From Porogramme epimiltina (taxonomy: Eukaryota > Basidiomycota > Agaricomycetes > Polyporales > Polyporaceae), in NCBI GenBank assembly GCA_900155495.1, contig FTLJ01000080.1, positions 17,481 to 81,480 of the forward strand: a stretch of 64,000 nucleotides of DNA. The letters run 5' to 3'. This document shows, in pieces, positions 20,585-32,620 of the stretch (position 1 is the stretch's first letter; each line of letters starts with the position of its first letter). The notes below the pieces were generated by a model. It saw only the letters and a program-made list of their open reading frames with translations. It had not been told where the DNA came from and searched no databases. Position numbers and translations under genes: made by a program.

Positions 20585-22990
20585 TCACTGCCTAGCCTCT
20601 AACGGACACTGTTCGCGACTGCACGTCGGGGCATGCGCGACCCCCGTCCCGTTCGCGTCTGACAGGCGCCGCCGACGCCGCCCCCGCGCCCCCTCCAACG
20701 CCATCCTCAGCTCGCACACGCGCTCCTCGTACCTGCTCGCCCAAAACCTCTCCCCGCCCGCCGCCGCTTCCGCGCACAGCTTGGAAAGCACGCCATCCTC
20801 GAGCGCCTCCAGAAATTCGCGCGGGACGAGCTCGCCGCGCGCGCCCCCGCCCCCGCCGGCAAGCTGCGACGCGGCGCGCTGGGCGTCCGCGAGCAGGAGC
20901 GCGGTGAGGTCATGCAGGGGGGGCGCGTGCGCGTCCGTATCCCACCCGGCCGACAGTGGGGACGCGAGCCGCTGGAGGGCGCGGCGCGCGGAGGCACGGA
21001 TGCGTGCATCGTCCGCGGGCGAGAGGGTGGTGGGCGTCGCGCGCGCGGTGCATAGGAGAAGGACGCGCAGGGTGGAGATGTAGCGCGCGAGGAGTGCTGG
21101 GTCTGCAGCGGGTTCAGGTGTGAGTGAGGTGCTTGATGATGTGGAGGGGAAGGTTAGGGGTAACTGGGTGAGAAGGCGCTGCTCTGCCGCGGCTGCGACT
21201 GCGCAAGTCGAGTGAGGATGGGCAAGTCAGCATTTGAAGGGGGGCGCATGGGAGGATGAGGACTCACCAAGGCGAATGCCCTCACCAAGTTTCACCTGAC
21301 GCATATCAGACCAGATGAGGACTTGAGCGAGGACGCGGAAGGCAAGATCGTCGTGCGCGAGCTCGTCAGGGTGCAGCGCCGCCCGCGCCAAAGTCGCAAG
21401 CAGCGCGTCACTACGCGTCACGTCCTCCGACGCCCCCGCAAAGCCCAAATACTGGTCCAGGTCCCCCACCGCGCGCTCCCACTCCGCGTCGCGCCATATA
21501 GGATCAACCATAAGCAGCGCGAGGAGCGCGTCCGCCCACACGTTGCCCTCGAGGCGCGCGAGCCCGAGGAGCGGGGTGCGGTGCGGGCCCCAGTGGCGCG
21601 CGTTGAGCGCGTGCACGCGCGCAAAGACGTGCACGACGCTCGCGGCGCGCAGGTCCGCGCAGCACGCGGGCGCGGCGGCGGCGAGGAACGCAGGGCTGAG
21701 CGTCGTGCCGTACGCTGCCGCGAGCATGCTCACGTCGAGGCGCTCGCCGGCCGCGCGCAGCGTGTGGTGCTCGCGCCCGCGCCAGGAGAGCGTGCTGCGC
21801 GGGTGGCAGAAGAGGAAGTCGACGGCGCGGTCGAGGCGGAGGAGGAGCGCGCGGAAGGAGGACTCGAGGCGCCGGGGAGAGCCGGAGCAGGACCAGGCCA
21901 GGGAGCGGATGAGCTGGCTGAGCGGGCCGTGGAGGCGGTGGAGGACGTGGCGCGCCTTCTGAGTGAGGAGGAAGATGGAGAGGGACTGGACGGAGACGTA
22001 GCTGCAACTGTTGTAGAAGGAGGGGAGGATGATTGTAACTCCTGTGAATACCCCCAGGATGCCGATGAGTACAGAGGCGACGGTGGCGACTGCGGGGTGA
22101 AGATTCCAGAGAAGCACGAGTAGGCCAGCGAAGAACAGAAGTAGCGCAAGCTGAAGAAGGATGGGAAGGAAGGCAACAATCTCTGCTACGTGCCACTTCG
22201 CAAGGTTGTTGAGGCGATGCTGGCGCAGGCGAGCAATCTCGCGGGAAGTCCCTGTGAGGCCTGCGTTGTATTCGCTGAGCCATTGCTTCACCATGATGGC
22301 GACAGAGGCGGATGAGAGACTGCAAATCAGGCTCGAGAACCAGAATATGTTGAGCCAGACTGCAGACCGCGGGGGGCGACTTAGGTCCGAGTTGCTTTGA
22401 ATGAAAGCCGGATGGGTCGAATTGACAAATTGCCCGTTCACTGCGAAACTATTGAGCTGGCCAGATATTTGCTGTAGCGCAACAAGGATGGGGTCCTGAG
22501 ACGGCGAAGGCTGAAGTAATGGGTACGATTGAACATTGAAGGCGGTAAGAATTCCTGAGAACAACCCTGCCTATACAGAACCATCGATGAGAGACGAGCT
22601 ACATGTTCCAGTACTTCTGTAACTCACATAAACCAATAAAGTATCTATTTCGGAGTTCCAGCGCTTCACCATTTCATCGCTGTAAGTCTTCATGATGTCG
22701 GCGGTGCGAGACCAGGCCTCCGTCTTCTGTTCTTCTGTGTACAGCTGACTGCGAGCCGTCCAGAGTTCCTGGCATCAAGTCAGATGTGTTGAGCAAAGGT
22801 TGTTCAATATTCCGCTCACTCTGGTTGTAGGGATCCGCCATGGCAGTGCATAATCTTCATGTTCAAGTTTGATCATTTCGCCTCGTGATCCACTAACTGC
22901 CCTTGGACCTGGGTGAAGAGCATGCATGCTAGCTCCGGGAAGGGTGTAAGACTCGGGGGCGGCAATGGAGGTCTCGCATTCGAGAGACAT
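20585..22990 (-). CDS. DUF6535 membrane protein (intact copy)
   Basis: Agaricomycete-specific integral membrane protein of unknown function. The start is ATG at 22988-22990. Exon 1 is a soluble leader. Exon 2 (about 22628-22770) gives YTEEQKTEAWSRTADIMKTY and SDEMVKRWNSEIDTLLVY. The large exon 21227-22564 gives the DUF6535 core: FSGILTAFNVQSYPLLQP, SAVWLNIFWFSSLICSLSSAS, ASVAIMVKQWLSEYN, RQHRLNNLAKWHVAEIVAFLP, then two more hydrophobic helices (LLQLALLLFFAGLLVLLW and VASVLIGILGVFTGVTIILP). About four membrane segments are followed by a long soluble C-terminal part that ends at 20585 after one more intron. Two truncated 3' copies lie to the left in the duplicated block. The gene diverges from LYS4. 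Confidence 0.85.
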
Positions 22991-23518
22991 CGCAGTGCAA
23001 GGACGCGCCCTGTGCCTGGAGAAGGAAAGACGTGGTTTATATCAACCCATCGGGCGGTGTAGAGTGGGCATTAAAGCCTCCAATGGATCCGTTCTCGCCG
23101 GCAATATCGTTCCGACAGCCTGCGGGATCCTAGCTTTAACGTTAGTGTTACTAGTAGCACACTGCCCGACATACAATTGCGGAGCCATATCTTGAGGAGC
23201 GTCTCCAAGGTCCGAGATAAAGCACAGGCGAGGACTTGGGCGGGTTGCCTATGTAGCGGGGGTGCATCAAGACGTCGACTGCGTAGAAGCGGATGAAGGA
23301 GGCATTTGGAGGCCGAGACCCACTGCAGAGCGCTGCAGACTGCCTGCAGTCGGTGCGGTGCGGTCACGGCCCGCATGACGCCACCGGGCGTTTGCAGCGA
23401 GTCGACCAGTGAGGTTGAGTCAGTCTGTCATCGACTTAGAATCCTCCTCTGTGTTGCCTCCTCCGCCTCCTCACCTCCTCCCCTCCCCTTCTCATACCCC
23501 CGGCTGGTTCTTACGCTC
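22991..23518. other. Divergent promoter region, DUF6535 gene / LYS4
   Basis: 528 bp between outward-facing genes. It holds a Gcn4-type site (23416-23422) and a pyrimidine-rich tract (about 23452-23500) just upstream of the LYS4 start, a common feature of fungal housekeeping promoters. No gene is seen. Confidence 0.55.
23416..23422 (+). promoter_or_regulatory. Gcn4/CPC1-type site upstream of LYS4
   Basis: TGAGTCA, an exact match to the Gcn4/CPC1 consensus TGASTCA, lies 97 bp upstream of the homoaconitase ATG. Amino-acid biosynthesis genes, including those for lysine, are classic targets of general (cross-pathway) control, so motif, distance and gene type agree. Binding is inferred. Confidence 0.65.
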
Positions 23519-25887
23519 ATGCGTATCCCGGCAACATGCTCCACTAGACGCCTCTTGCGCTTGAGGGGCTTCGCGACCACTTCGAGTTCTCCCCGCGTCC
23601 CCCAGACGGTCATCGAAAAGGTCGTACAAAAGTATGCGGTCGACCATCCTGCAGGAAAGGCAGTCAAGGCCGGAGACTATGTTATGATCCGCCCGGAGCA
23701 TGTCATGACGCACGACAACACCGGCCCAGTGATCTCCAAGTAAGTCGATCTCTCTGCGTCAATCTCCATATGGCACCGTGCGGGGGATCAAAACTGTCGT
23801 CTCTATCATCCCGGAGCACATCCCTGCAGGACACGGCCACATGGGTACTGTTCGGGGCAACAAATTGGACTTAGTTCTCATTAGCGCTATGCATTGTTAG
23901 GTTCAAGTCAATAGGAGCCACGCGCGTCCACAACCCGAAGCAAATGGTATTCACTCTCGACCATGATGTGCAGAACAAGTCCGCCAAGAACCTGTCCAAG
24001 TACGCATCCATCGAGGCATTTGCAAGGGAGCACGGCATCGACTTCTACCCCGCCGGCCGCGGTATTGGACACCAAGTCCTCGTCGAGGAAGGCTATGCCT
24101 TTCCCCATACCCTGACCGTGGCCAGCGACAGTCATAGCAACATGTACGGAGGCATTGGCTGCGTTGGAACCCCCATCGTCCGCACGGACGCGGCCGCCTT
24201 GTGGGCAACTGGCAAGACGTGGTGGCAAGTCCCTCGAATGATCAAAGTCGAACTGAAGGGCCAGCTTGCTCCTGGTGTGTCTGGGAAGGACGTCATCGTT
24301 GCGCTTTGCGGCTACTTCAACAAGGACGAAGTCTTGAACGGTGCAATCGAGTTCGCCGGCGAGGGCGTCTCGACACTCACCGTGGACGAACGGTTAACGA
24401 TCGCGAACATGACAACGGAGTGGGGTGCTCTTGCTGGAGTGTTCCCTGTGGATGACATCACCCTCGACTGGTACGAGCGCGCGCTCAAGCGACTTGAATT
24501 CCGTACGTTCTCAACTCCCGAGCTCTCGTCGTCCATCCCCCCACCTCCCGAGCACCCCCGGATCAACCGCGCACGCCTCGACGCCCTCCGCGCGGCGAAC
24601 CTCCGCTCGGACCCTGACGCATGGTACGCCTCGCACCTCGTGCTCGACCTCTCCACCCTGGTTCCCCACGTCTCCGGCCCCAACAGCGTCAAGGTCTCCA
24701 ACCCGCTCCCCATCCTCGAGTCGAAGCAGATCGCGATCAACAAGGCCTACCTCCTCAGCTGCACCAACGCGCGCGCGTCCGACATCGCCGCCGCCGCCGC
24801 GGTCATGAAGGGCCACAAGGTCGCGCCCGGCGTCGAGTTCTACGTCGCCGCCGCGAGCTCCGAGGTGCAGCTCGACGCGGAGGCGCGCGGCGACTGGGAC
24901 GCGCTCGTCCGCGCGGGCGCGAAGGCGCTCCCCGCCGGCTGCGGCCCCTGCATCGGGCTCGGCGTCGGCCTCCTCGAGGACGGCCAGGTCGGCATCAGCG
25001 CGACGAACCGCAACTACAAGGGCCGCATGGGCCACCCCGGCGCGCAGGCGTACCTCGCGTCCCCCGCCGTCGTCGCCGCGAGCGCGATCAAGGGCTACAT
25101 CGCGAGCCCCGATGCGCTCGACCCCGCTGCGCTCCCCGCGACGACCACGCCGACGTTCTCGCTCGTCGCGCCCCCGCAAGCGGCCGCGTCCGCATCCGCG
25201 TCCGCCCCTGCGGCGGAGGAGCCGGTGCTGGAGGGCTTCCCGGCGACGTTCGCGGGCCCGCTGCTCTTCGCGCCGCAGGACAACCTGAACACGGACGCCC
25301 TCTACCCGGGCAAGTACACGTACCAGGACGACATCACGCTCGCGCGCCAGGCCGAGGTCGTGATGGAGAACTACGACCCCGCCTTCGCCGCACTCGTCGC
25401 CTCCATCCGCGCGGCCCAAGAAACCGCGGCGCCCGCCGAGGCGGGCGTGAAGCGCGGCGTGGTGCTCGTCTCGGGCTACAACTTCGGCACGGGCTCGTCG
25501 CGCGAGCAGGCCGCGACCGCGCTCAAGGCCGCGGGCGTGCCGCTCGTCATCGCGGGCAGCTTCGGGGACATCTTCAAGCGCAACGCGATCAACAACGGGC
25601 TCGTGTGCGTCGAGTGCCCCGCGCTCGTCGCGGACCTCACCGCGCAGTACGCCAAGGACGGCAAGCGTGGCGCGGGCGGCACGGAGGGCGAGCTCACCGT
25701 GAACCAAGGGCATGAGGTCGCCGTGCGCGTCGTCGAGGGCCGCGTCGAGGCGACGTGGCCCGGCGGCGAGACGAAGACGTACGCGATCGGGCGCGTGGGC
25801 GCGAGCGTGCAGGAGCTGTGGCTGTGTGGCGGGCTCGAGGGCTACGTGCTCAAGTCGATCCAGGGCGCGCCCGCTGCCGCGGCGTAG
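23519..25887 (+). CDS. LYS4: Homoaconitase, mitochondrial (lysine biosynthesis)
   Basis: Converts homocitrate through cis-homoaconitate to homoisocitrate in the alpha-aminoadipate pathway. Two exons (23519-23739 and 23901-25887) give 735 residues. A mitochondrial targeting peptide rich in Arg and Ser ([20 protein letters not shown]) precedes the aconitase fold. Fe-S ligand cysteines are in [11 protein letters not shown] (about 24745-24785) and GCGPCIGLG (about 24937-24965). The family signature [20 protein letters not shown] is at about 24118-24178, and the swivel domain has [19 protein letters not shown] (about 25472-25530). An Ala/Pro-rich linker (about 25165-25225) joins core and swivel. 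Length is near that of yeast Lys4 (about 690). GC is very high in the 3' half. The stop is the first of three in-frame TAG codons in a GGCGTA repeat. Confidence 0.95.
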
Positions 25888-25900
25888 GCGTAGGCGTAGG
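25881..25900 (+). repeat. GGCGTA hexanucleotide repeat with tandem stops
   Basis: Three GGCGTA units plus a partial fourth span the LYS4 stop codon and place TAG in frame at 25885, 25891 and 25897. It may simply be a slipped hexamer in a GC-rich 3' end, but it has the effect of a fail-safe triple stop. Confidence 0.7.
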
Positions 25901-26011
25901 CGGGACGCTGCTGTCTTCTCCGTGTATGTATGCATGCGCGAAAAGTACTGTACAACTAACTACGGCGGCTCATGCCCCCTTTCTGCAACAACAAAATCTA
26001 ATGCACGCCGT

Positions 26012-29000
26012 CTACGGGATTATGATGTACCCTACGCGCGCCCAGAACTCCACCCACTGCAGCGCGTCTCCAGCTCCAAGCGGCCTAGCGTCCGCCAGCG
26101 CCGTCGAGCACCTGACAGCTCTCTCCGTGCTCATCGCGACGCTCGCGCCGCCCATGCGCTCGCTGCGGAAGAACGCGAGCAGGCTGTACGCTGCGTCATG
26201 CTCCCCAGAGCCCGCCCCCGCGCGCTCGGCCGACTGCTCGACGCGCGCGAGCCAGTCCGCCCACGAGACGAGCGGGAGCGCGAGGCGCGCGGCGATGGGG
26301 GAGAAGAGTGTCTCCCAGGGCACGGCGCGCGGCGCGGCGATGTGCAGGACGGGCTCGCCGCTGGTGACGGCCTCCAGTAGGGCGGAGGCGACGACGTCGA
26401 CGGGGACCCAGGCGAGATCCTGCCGTAGTGTGTTCGTTAGTCATTTCTGGTAGCATATCTTTTGTTTGTGTTACGCACCTCCTCGCGCGAAGGAAGGCAG
26501 CCCAGACGTTGGCCGGTTCGGACGAGTGTGGGCACCCATTCGGAGGTGCCCCACCCTCCCGTGCGCTGGTCGCCGCTCACTTGACCGACGCGCACCGACG
26601 TCGTACTTAGACCCGTTTGTTCCGCAGAGCGCCTGAAGAGCTGCTCGGCCACCCACTTGCTCTCTGGATATCCGCTGCCTACGGCCAGTTCTGGGGGAAT
26701 GTCCAGATTCTCCGGGGCAGGATCCGGTGCGGAATAGTCTGTCCGCGTCGCTCAGTGACGATGTTCGTACGGTGAGGGGGATTACCTACTACGGAGGACT
26801 CCAGCCGAGCTGACGAAGAGGAAGGCCGGTCCGCCGGGAAGCGGAGAGCTGAGGGCGAGGTCGATGAGGTTCCGCGAGCCCGCGATGAGCGGTTCGAAAG
26901 ATGGGAGCGAGACGTTGAAGTCCACGCGCCAACCTGAAACTATGTTAGAAGATTGCCCAGCATCCATCACTATCCTGCGCACCGTTATGAACGATCTGAG
27001 TAACGCTCGTTTTGATCTAGGAGCACTCCATGAGCGAGGGGAGGCGCGAAGGGAGGCATGGAGGACGTACCTTCTCATACATCGCTTCTTCGAGGCCACA
27101 CTTTGGGCGCGCGAGGTCACTTGTAAGGAGAGACACCTTGCCATTGGACAAAAGCCCTTCATCGAGGCCCCACAATCGGAAGGCCGCCCGCGAACGCGCT
27201 TCGAGCGACTCCGTAGCTCCAGGGCGGTTCACCGCGTACACGTGCGCGACGTCTGGTCGGGCGAGGAGCTGGGCAAGAAGATGCGAGCCCAGGCGTCCTG
27301 TAGTGCCGGTAACGACCACTATATGATGGGCTCCGCCGTTTGTCTCTCCACGGGGTATGGCATGGGGAAAGACCTGCTTGAGGTCTACACTGTACCTCTC
27401 GAGGAGTGCCCGAGTGCGATCCACCGTTTTCTCTTCGCTGCGCGGGAGCTTGAAAGTCTTCTGGTCCTCTGTGAGGGATGTAACAGAGATGTATGCCGCG
27501 AGGGAGGAGATGGTAGGGTGAGAGTAAACGAAGTTGGTAGGGACACTGTGGACATCTGCTGTGGATGACGAACGAAGCGCGTGTATGATCGTGTTGCGGA
27601 TCCAGGTTGCTTGCAAACTGGGTATCGCATCAGGGCGAGGAGGTGGGATACGCTAGATAGGGGACACTCACCTATCACATCCCTCGACGAACAAGTCTTC
27701 GTCATCTCTCAGCTCGTTGACCCTCATAACTCCCTTCACAAGATCTCTGACGTAGATGGTGGTAGCTTCTAAAGACCAATCGCGTGGAGGTGGGATGTCC
27801 ATCTGCGATGATTGCTCAACGCGCAGGTAGAGAGCGTCGATTTCCTCCGTGTATGATGCCAGGGAGACCTGACGCCGAGGAGTCCCTTTGGCGGTGTACT
27901 CCAGCGGTTTGTTCGGGTCGTTCACGATGATCATTTCCTTGAAGATGCGCGAGTGCGCGGGCGCATACGCGTTCATCTTCTCAACCGACGCCCTTGGTAC
28001 ATATAAGCTACTGTGTGTCGGCGGGGGAACTGGGGGTTCGACGTACCAAATCTCGTTCCGGAATGCCTCTAGCCTGATTTCGTCGTGCGGATTAAACTCT
28101 TCTGTGGGCTGAACAAGGATGCCATTTTGAACGCGACCGCGCCCAAACATGAGGCAAGCGTGAACACGAGGATCTTGTAGCAGGATTGCTTCTGAAAACG
28201 TCCCGCCAGCGGTCAGGTGTATGGTATAGAGGAATGTGTATGCCGGGAACGCACCTAGGGGTGCCGGATTGGTCTTCTCTCCGGTCGAGAGCATCAGCTG
28301 GTCGTCGGCACGTCCGAACACCCGGAAAAGATGTGGTTTTGTCGGGTGCTGCTGTAGAAGATCGCTTGTAGCATAGGCGGGACGGCCGTTGAACGTGAAG
28401 TTGAACACATTTGGGGACATAGTTGGAGAGTGCTACCGAATCCGTCGTCAGTAAAGGTGGTAGGTGCCGGCATAGGTGCAAGGAGAAAGATCATACGCAG
28501 GCAATGGGTTCATATATCCCGGGCTGTCCCTCTTGCGGAAGAAGGTACGAGTCAATGTGGCCTGACATCTCAAACCAATCCCACTGAGTTCTGTCCATAG
28601 TGTCTGGGTTCGGAATCAGACGGACGAGAGTGCCGATCTCCGTCCTATTCAAGATGATGAGGTCAATACATCAACCAATAGGGAAAGCAGGTGTAGAAGA
28701 AGTACTCACGATCCGTAGAAGGGCACGAGCGCGACACCGTCTGCTGTGAGGCGGTCCCCAATTTGTTTGTTCATCGGCGCTCCCGCGTAGATAATGACAC
28801 GCAACTTCTTCAGTAGCTCCACGCTATTAGGATCATGAGCCCAAGCCTCGACGAATGCGGGGACGCAGAAGAGCATCGTGCTGTCCGTTGCAAGCCATGA
28901 TTCTAGAAATGCTTCGGGCGAGGGAATGACTGGCGGGTTGCTGGGCTTGAACATGGTCCATATAAGGCCGGTATATATCTATAAGGACGAGTAAATTTAT

Positions 29001-30079
29001 GACGTGAAGGGGCGGAGAAGGTTTACGGACCGTCCACGTTATCATAAGGCAACCCATACCATCTATTTGATCGTCGCTTTGAGTGCATTGATACACACAT
29101 AAGTCGACGAACAGACATACGAAACATAGGATTGGCTTGACCACCAACATGAATGCCACACATGTCCACTTCTCCATAGTCTAGGGTGTCTGTGAGCAAT
29201 TACAGCGCATGAACTGGGGATAGGCTCACAAAAGAAGGTCCCCCACTGTCTGAAGTGCTTGTCGAGGAATCTGACGGGTTTGGGGAAGGCAGTAGACCCT
29301 GGTATGCACAACCTCAATGAGATGACGCGGGATTAGTTGTACATCACAAGCACGCACCAGAAGAATGCATAATGATCGAGGTCTTCATCTCGTCGACGTC
29401 CCCCATCGGCACGAGCGCATCGTCCCCACCAGGGCCGTATAGGTCCTCAAAGAGGGGCATCGGCAAACATTCGAAAGCGCATCCATCTTGCATGAGGATC
29501 TCGTTGGCCTGATGCGCGAGACGCTGCATCGCGGGGTCGCTGCTAACGAACATATAGCGAACGCCCGTCTTGCGTGCAAGATGAGCGACTGCTATTGGCG
29601 AGTTGCGAATTGAGATAGGGAAGGGTGTCACAGCGAGATACATCAAGCCAACCAGGAAGGTGTAGTTCGTGATTGAATCTAAGGGGAAGGGGCCCGGGAT
29701 CAATAATTCTCTGAGAGAAGCGACAAATGTATGACTCGCCAGAATGAGCAAGAATACCGACAACAGGGTGATCCGCATCCCTTCTTTCCGCCTTCACTGC
29801 GCGAGACTCGTCTAGTAGTGATTTCAGGAAAGGGGTTGAGAAGGTCGCCGCCTTGCGAATGGCACGGTACACCTCCGGGTAGCGGATGAAGCGCTGTTGC
29901 TTTTCGTTGTCTGCGTACAGGAAAACAGCATGGTTAGGACTTCGCTCCGCGTGCAGTTTGAATATTTCGGGGATAGTAAGCGCAGTGCTGAGATCGGGGG
30001 GAGTGAAAGTAGTGCTATGAGTGCCTTGAATAGCTGTCACCTTCGGATTGTAAAAGCCAGGTGCATTGTTGAACGGCAT
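26012..30079 (-). CDS. NRPS-like adenylate-forming reductase (A-T-R), paralog 2
   Basis: Same architecture as the gene at 10145-14311. The start is ATG at 30077-30079 (MPFNNAPGFYNPKVTAIQGT). Adenylation motifs: SIIMHSSG followed after an intron by GSTAFPKPVRF, LVPFYGSTEIG, FGRADDQLMLSTGEKTNP (about 28258-28312) and LEYTAKGTPRRQ (about 27870-27905). The thiolation motif EGCDSLQATW again has its Ser codon split by an intron (about 27613-27675). The reductase domain has VVVTGTTGRLGSHLLAQLL (about 27270-27325) and GSGYPESKWVAEQLF (about 26640-26690), ending ARVGYIIIP at 26012. No inactivating change is seen. It faces LYS4 tail to tail with about 120 bp between stop codons. Substrate unknown. Confidence 0.9.
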
Positions 30080-30741
30080 GACGCAGATGAGGGCGAAGGA
30101 TGTGGGGTGTGAACCAAGGGAGTTATGCGAGACCCGCTATAGATCAGGCATGGTCCTATACAGAGTCTATAGATAACGACGACAGTCATGCGGGAGGTGT
30201 TCCTATGGTCCTGAGAGAACGCTGTGAGAGTGTTTCCTGTGAGGACGACTAGTTTGAGGACTCGCTTTCCCGATTGAATTAAAGGGGCGAAACTCACGGA
30301 AGTTGGCCGAATTCACCGCCTTCTTTGATATCCGCGGTGGAGTTGCGTCCACATGAACCCGACGGAATCGGAAAGCGCTTCATGCGTGCGGGGGAGAGAA
30401 TGTGTTGGCGCTAGGCCCAAGCGCTGTCGACGATCCTCCACACTCCTCCGAAACAGCCTATGCTCGACGCGAATCTCCGCGTCCGTTCAGTGCGCCTCGG
30501 GCCCGTCGCGCGGCGTGTATACAATGGTTACGGCCCACCCGCGAAAATCGGAGGCGATTTCACGGTCCCGCTGTAGCCGGGCCTTGCAGAAAACCGCGAA
30601 AGGAGACAGCCAACAGGTTCAGGTAACTGAGTGAACGAAAGTGATTGAGTTGGCATATAGCTGGCAGTAAAAAACAATGGCTGACAACCTCATCATTGCG
30701 GGCTTCATCACTGCCCCCGCGCCGAGGTGGCTAGGCTGCAT

Positions 30742-31305
30742 GAAGCCTACACCCGTTCACGGTTTTGCAGTTTCGAGTTCTTGCTGGTAGGTCCCCAGGA
30801 CAAGTAGGTTACTACTAGTCTATAGTGAAGCTGAGTGAATTCGAAAGTGACCTCAACTTCCCACGCCACTAACTAGACGCCCTACTTGGGGCCCCGGCGA
30901 GCAACAGTAGGGACCCTGACTCTGCTCTGAACACCGCTGCTGCGTAAGAAGTGCCGCCATTAGTCCTCACCATGAAGATCGTAGTCACCACCATATGATT
31001 TATACCGCATACACAAGTCAGTCTAAGCGCCCCAAACTGCTGTCCAAGCACGATATTTCGAAGGCAATACCCGGTCACCCGCCGGTGCCACGACCATAAT
31101 CTATTCCACGATTCATGCCACTCAAGCGTCGGCGACTTTCTTCCACGAGGTACATGAAGTCTACTCTGTTCACGATACAGGTTTTTCAGGGTTTTGGAGT
31201 CCTTGTTGGTAGATCCTAGCAGGTAGTACTACTACTTACGGCTCGCTAATCAATTGAGGTAAACGTTGGAGCAAGACCCCAACTTCCCACGCTCAGCGCC
31301 TCTAC
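30742..31305. repeat. Diverged direct repeat pair, about 410 bp apart
   Basis: Unit 1 (about 30742-30875) and unit 2 (about 31153-31305) share GAAG-CTAC, GTTCACG, TTCTTGCTGGTAGGTCC against CCTTGTTGGTAGATCC, TACTACTA, and CTCAACTTCCCACGC against CCCAACTTCCCACGC, in the same order and orientation. They look like an old tandem duplication or two copies of an old non-coding element. I see no terminal inverted repeat or coding capacity. Confidence 0.6.
31085..31160 (-). pseudogene. Relic of the 3' end of a glutathione S-transferase gene
   Basis: Positions about 31121-31155 match 34893-34927, the last codons and stop of the intact GST gene, with only a few differences. On the minus strand this reads TSWKKVADA-stop, where the gene has ASWKKVAEA-stop. 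Short matches (TGCCAC, CTATTCC) continue into the 3' flank. No upstream GST exon is found, so this is an isolated fragment, 3.8 kb from its parent. Confidence 0.65.
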
Positions 31306-32620
31306 TTCCGTAAATCTTCGACGCCAAGTCTCCCAGACTCTGATGCGGTGGTCGCGTTCCCACTTCTGTCAGCTAAGTATAGCTCCTCCATCATGTGGTG
31401 GGTCTGCTCAGAGTAACAGCAGCGCCTTGTCGCTCGGTCGCGAGCCAGCTCGATTTCCACCTTCCCAAGACTCGTTCATATCATGATAGTCCTACGTCGG
31501 CTGAGGTTCACGGTCGGTCGTACTCCAATGGTCAAGATAGGTCTTGCTGTAGCCATCAAGTTCACCTCAACGACCGATGTAAAACTGATGTAAATTTAAA
31601 CATGGTCATTTCCCCATATATTTCGTGCGTCTTTTATCTCATCTACCAATGAATCAAATCTTAATCACCCCTAAATTTTGACCTATGCAGAGTCTCGATG
31701 CTTCTCTGTTCACGGTGATGACTGCGGTGATGACGGCGTAATCATAACCTGACGGAGCTTTCCCTGGTGCAAGGCCGACACGGACACCTGCAAATCTCCA
31801 ATAGAACAGAAACGGAAGATGCCAAAGAACACATCTCACGCGACACACCTTGAACGTCGAGCTCGACTTTACATTGGAGCACTCGAGCTGTGATGTTCCA
31901 TCCACCAGTACGTACTTCGACCATTCATTCGACGCTGCTATATCGACCCAAGCAGCCATCATGTTGCCAATCTCCGCGGACTACCGTGGACTTTAGTCTA
32001 TTACACATACGCAAAACATCGCCACAATAGATCGCGTCCTCCCACTGCGCACACGGGGAGGTCAGGGGGTCGGAGGTTGAGCGTTGGTCGCAAGCAACGG
32101 GAACAATCGGGCAGGCGCGACTCGAGCCACTGCTCAATGATTTATAACCTCGGTGCATAGTTTCTGAACAATCGTATCATTGCAGTGTACAGACTTCGCT
32201 CATACTACCACAGGATGCACCATCCAGCATCTTCATCTCGAGCGTAGCGGGAGGCTCGGTCGCACCCTCGTAGGTAATAGCCCCATAAGACAACTCGTGC
32301 ACGAAGCGCGGACCAAGTGTGGAGATCCCGCAAGCGGGGAGGGGAAAGAGAGTTGGGAGTATAAACGAACGAACACAGGTAACTATATGGGGAAACAGGG
32401 ATTAGGGCTAAGGGGTCCTGGTCAGGGCTCAGGGGCTCGTATGGCCGACGAATTCCAGAATTTCAACTACGAGCGCTCCACACACTGGCAGGAACTCGGG
32501 GAAGTCACAGATCGAGGCTATTCTGCAAGGCTATGAGGCGCCTGTCGGTCAAGGGATATATGAGCTGCTACCGCTACTCGAGATCTAAGCAGCGCGTCAG
32601 TAACTTTCCCTTCAGTCAAA

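Larger units (their letters stand above)
30080..32620. other. Gene-poor spacer with diverged repeats
   Basis: About 2.5 kb, more AT-rich than the gene regions, with no protein-like frame. It holds the reductase 2 promoter at the left (a weak TGTATAGG about 80 bp upstream of the start), the repeat pair at about 30742-30875 and 31153-31305, the GST relic at 31085-31160, and at the right the presumed promoter of the DUF6533 gene. Confidence 0.55.

Noticed and set aside
21323..22123. 266-codon frame on the plus strand
   Set aside because: Antisense shadow of the DUF6535 exon, Arg/Glu/Ala-rich without domain.
24511..25935. 474-codon open frame antisense to LYS4
   Set aside because: It lies exactly opposite the GC-rich homoaconitase exon, is dominated by Arg, Ala and Glu, and shows no domain. 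It is the usual antisense shadow of a high-GC gene.
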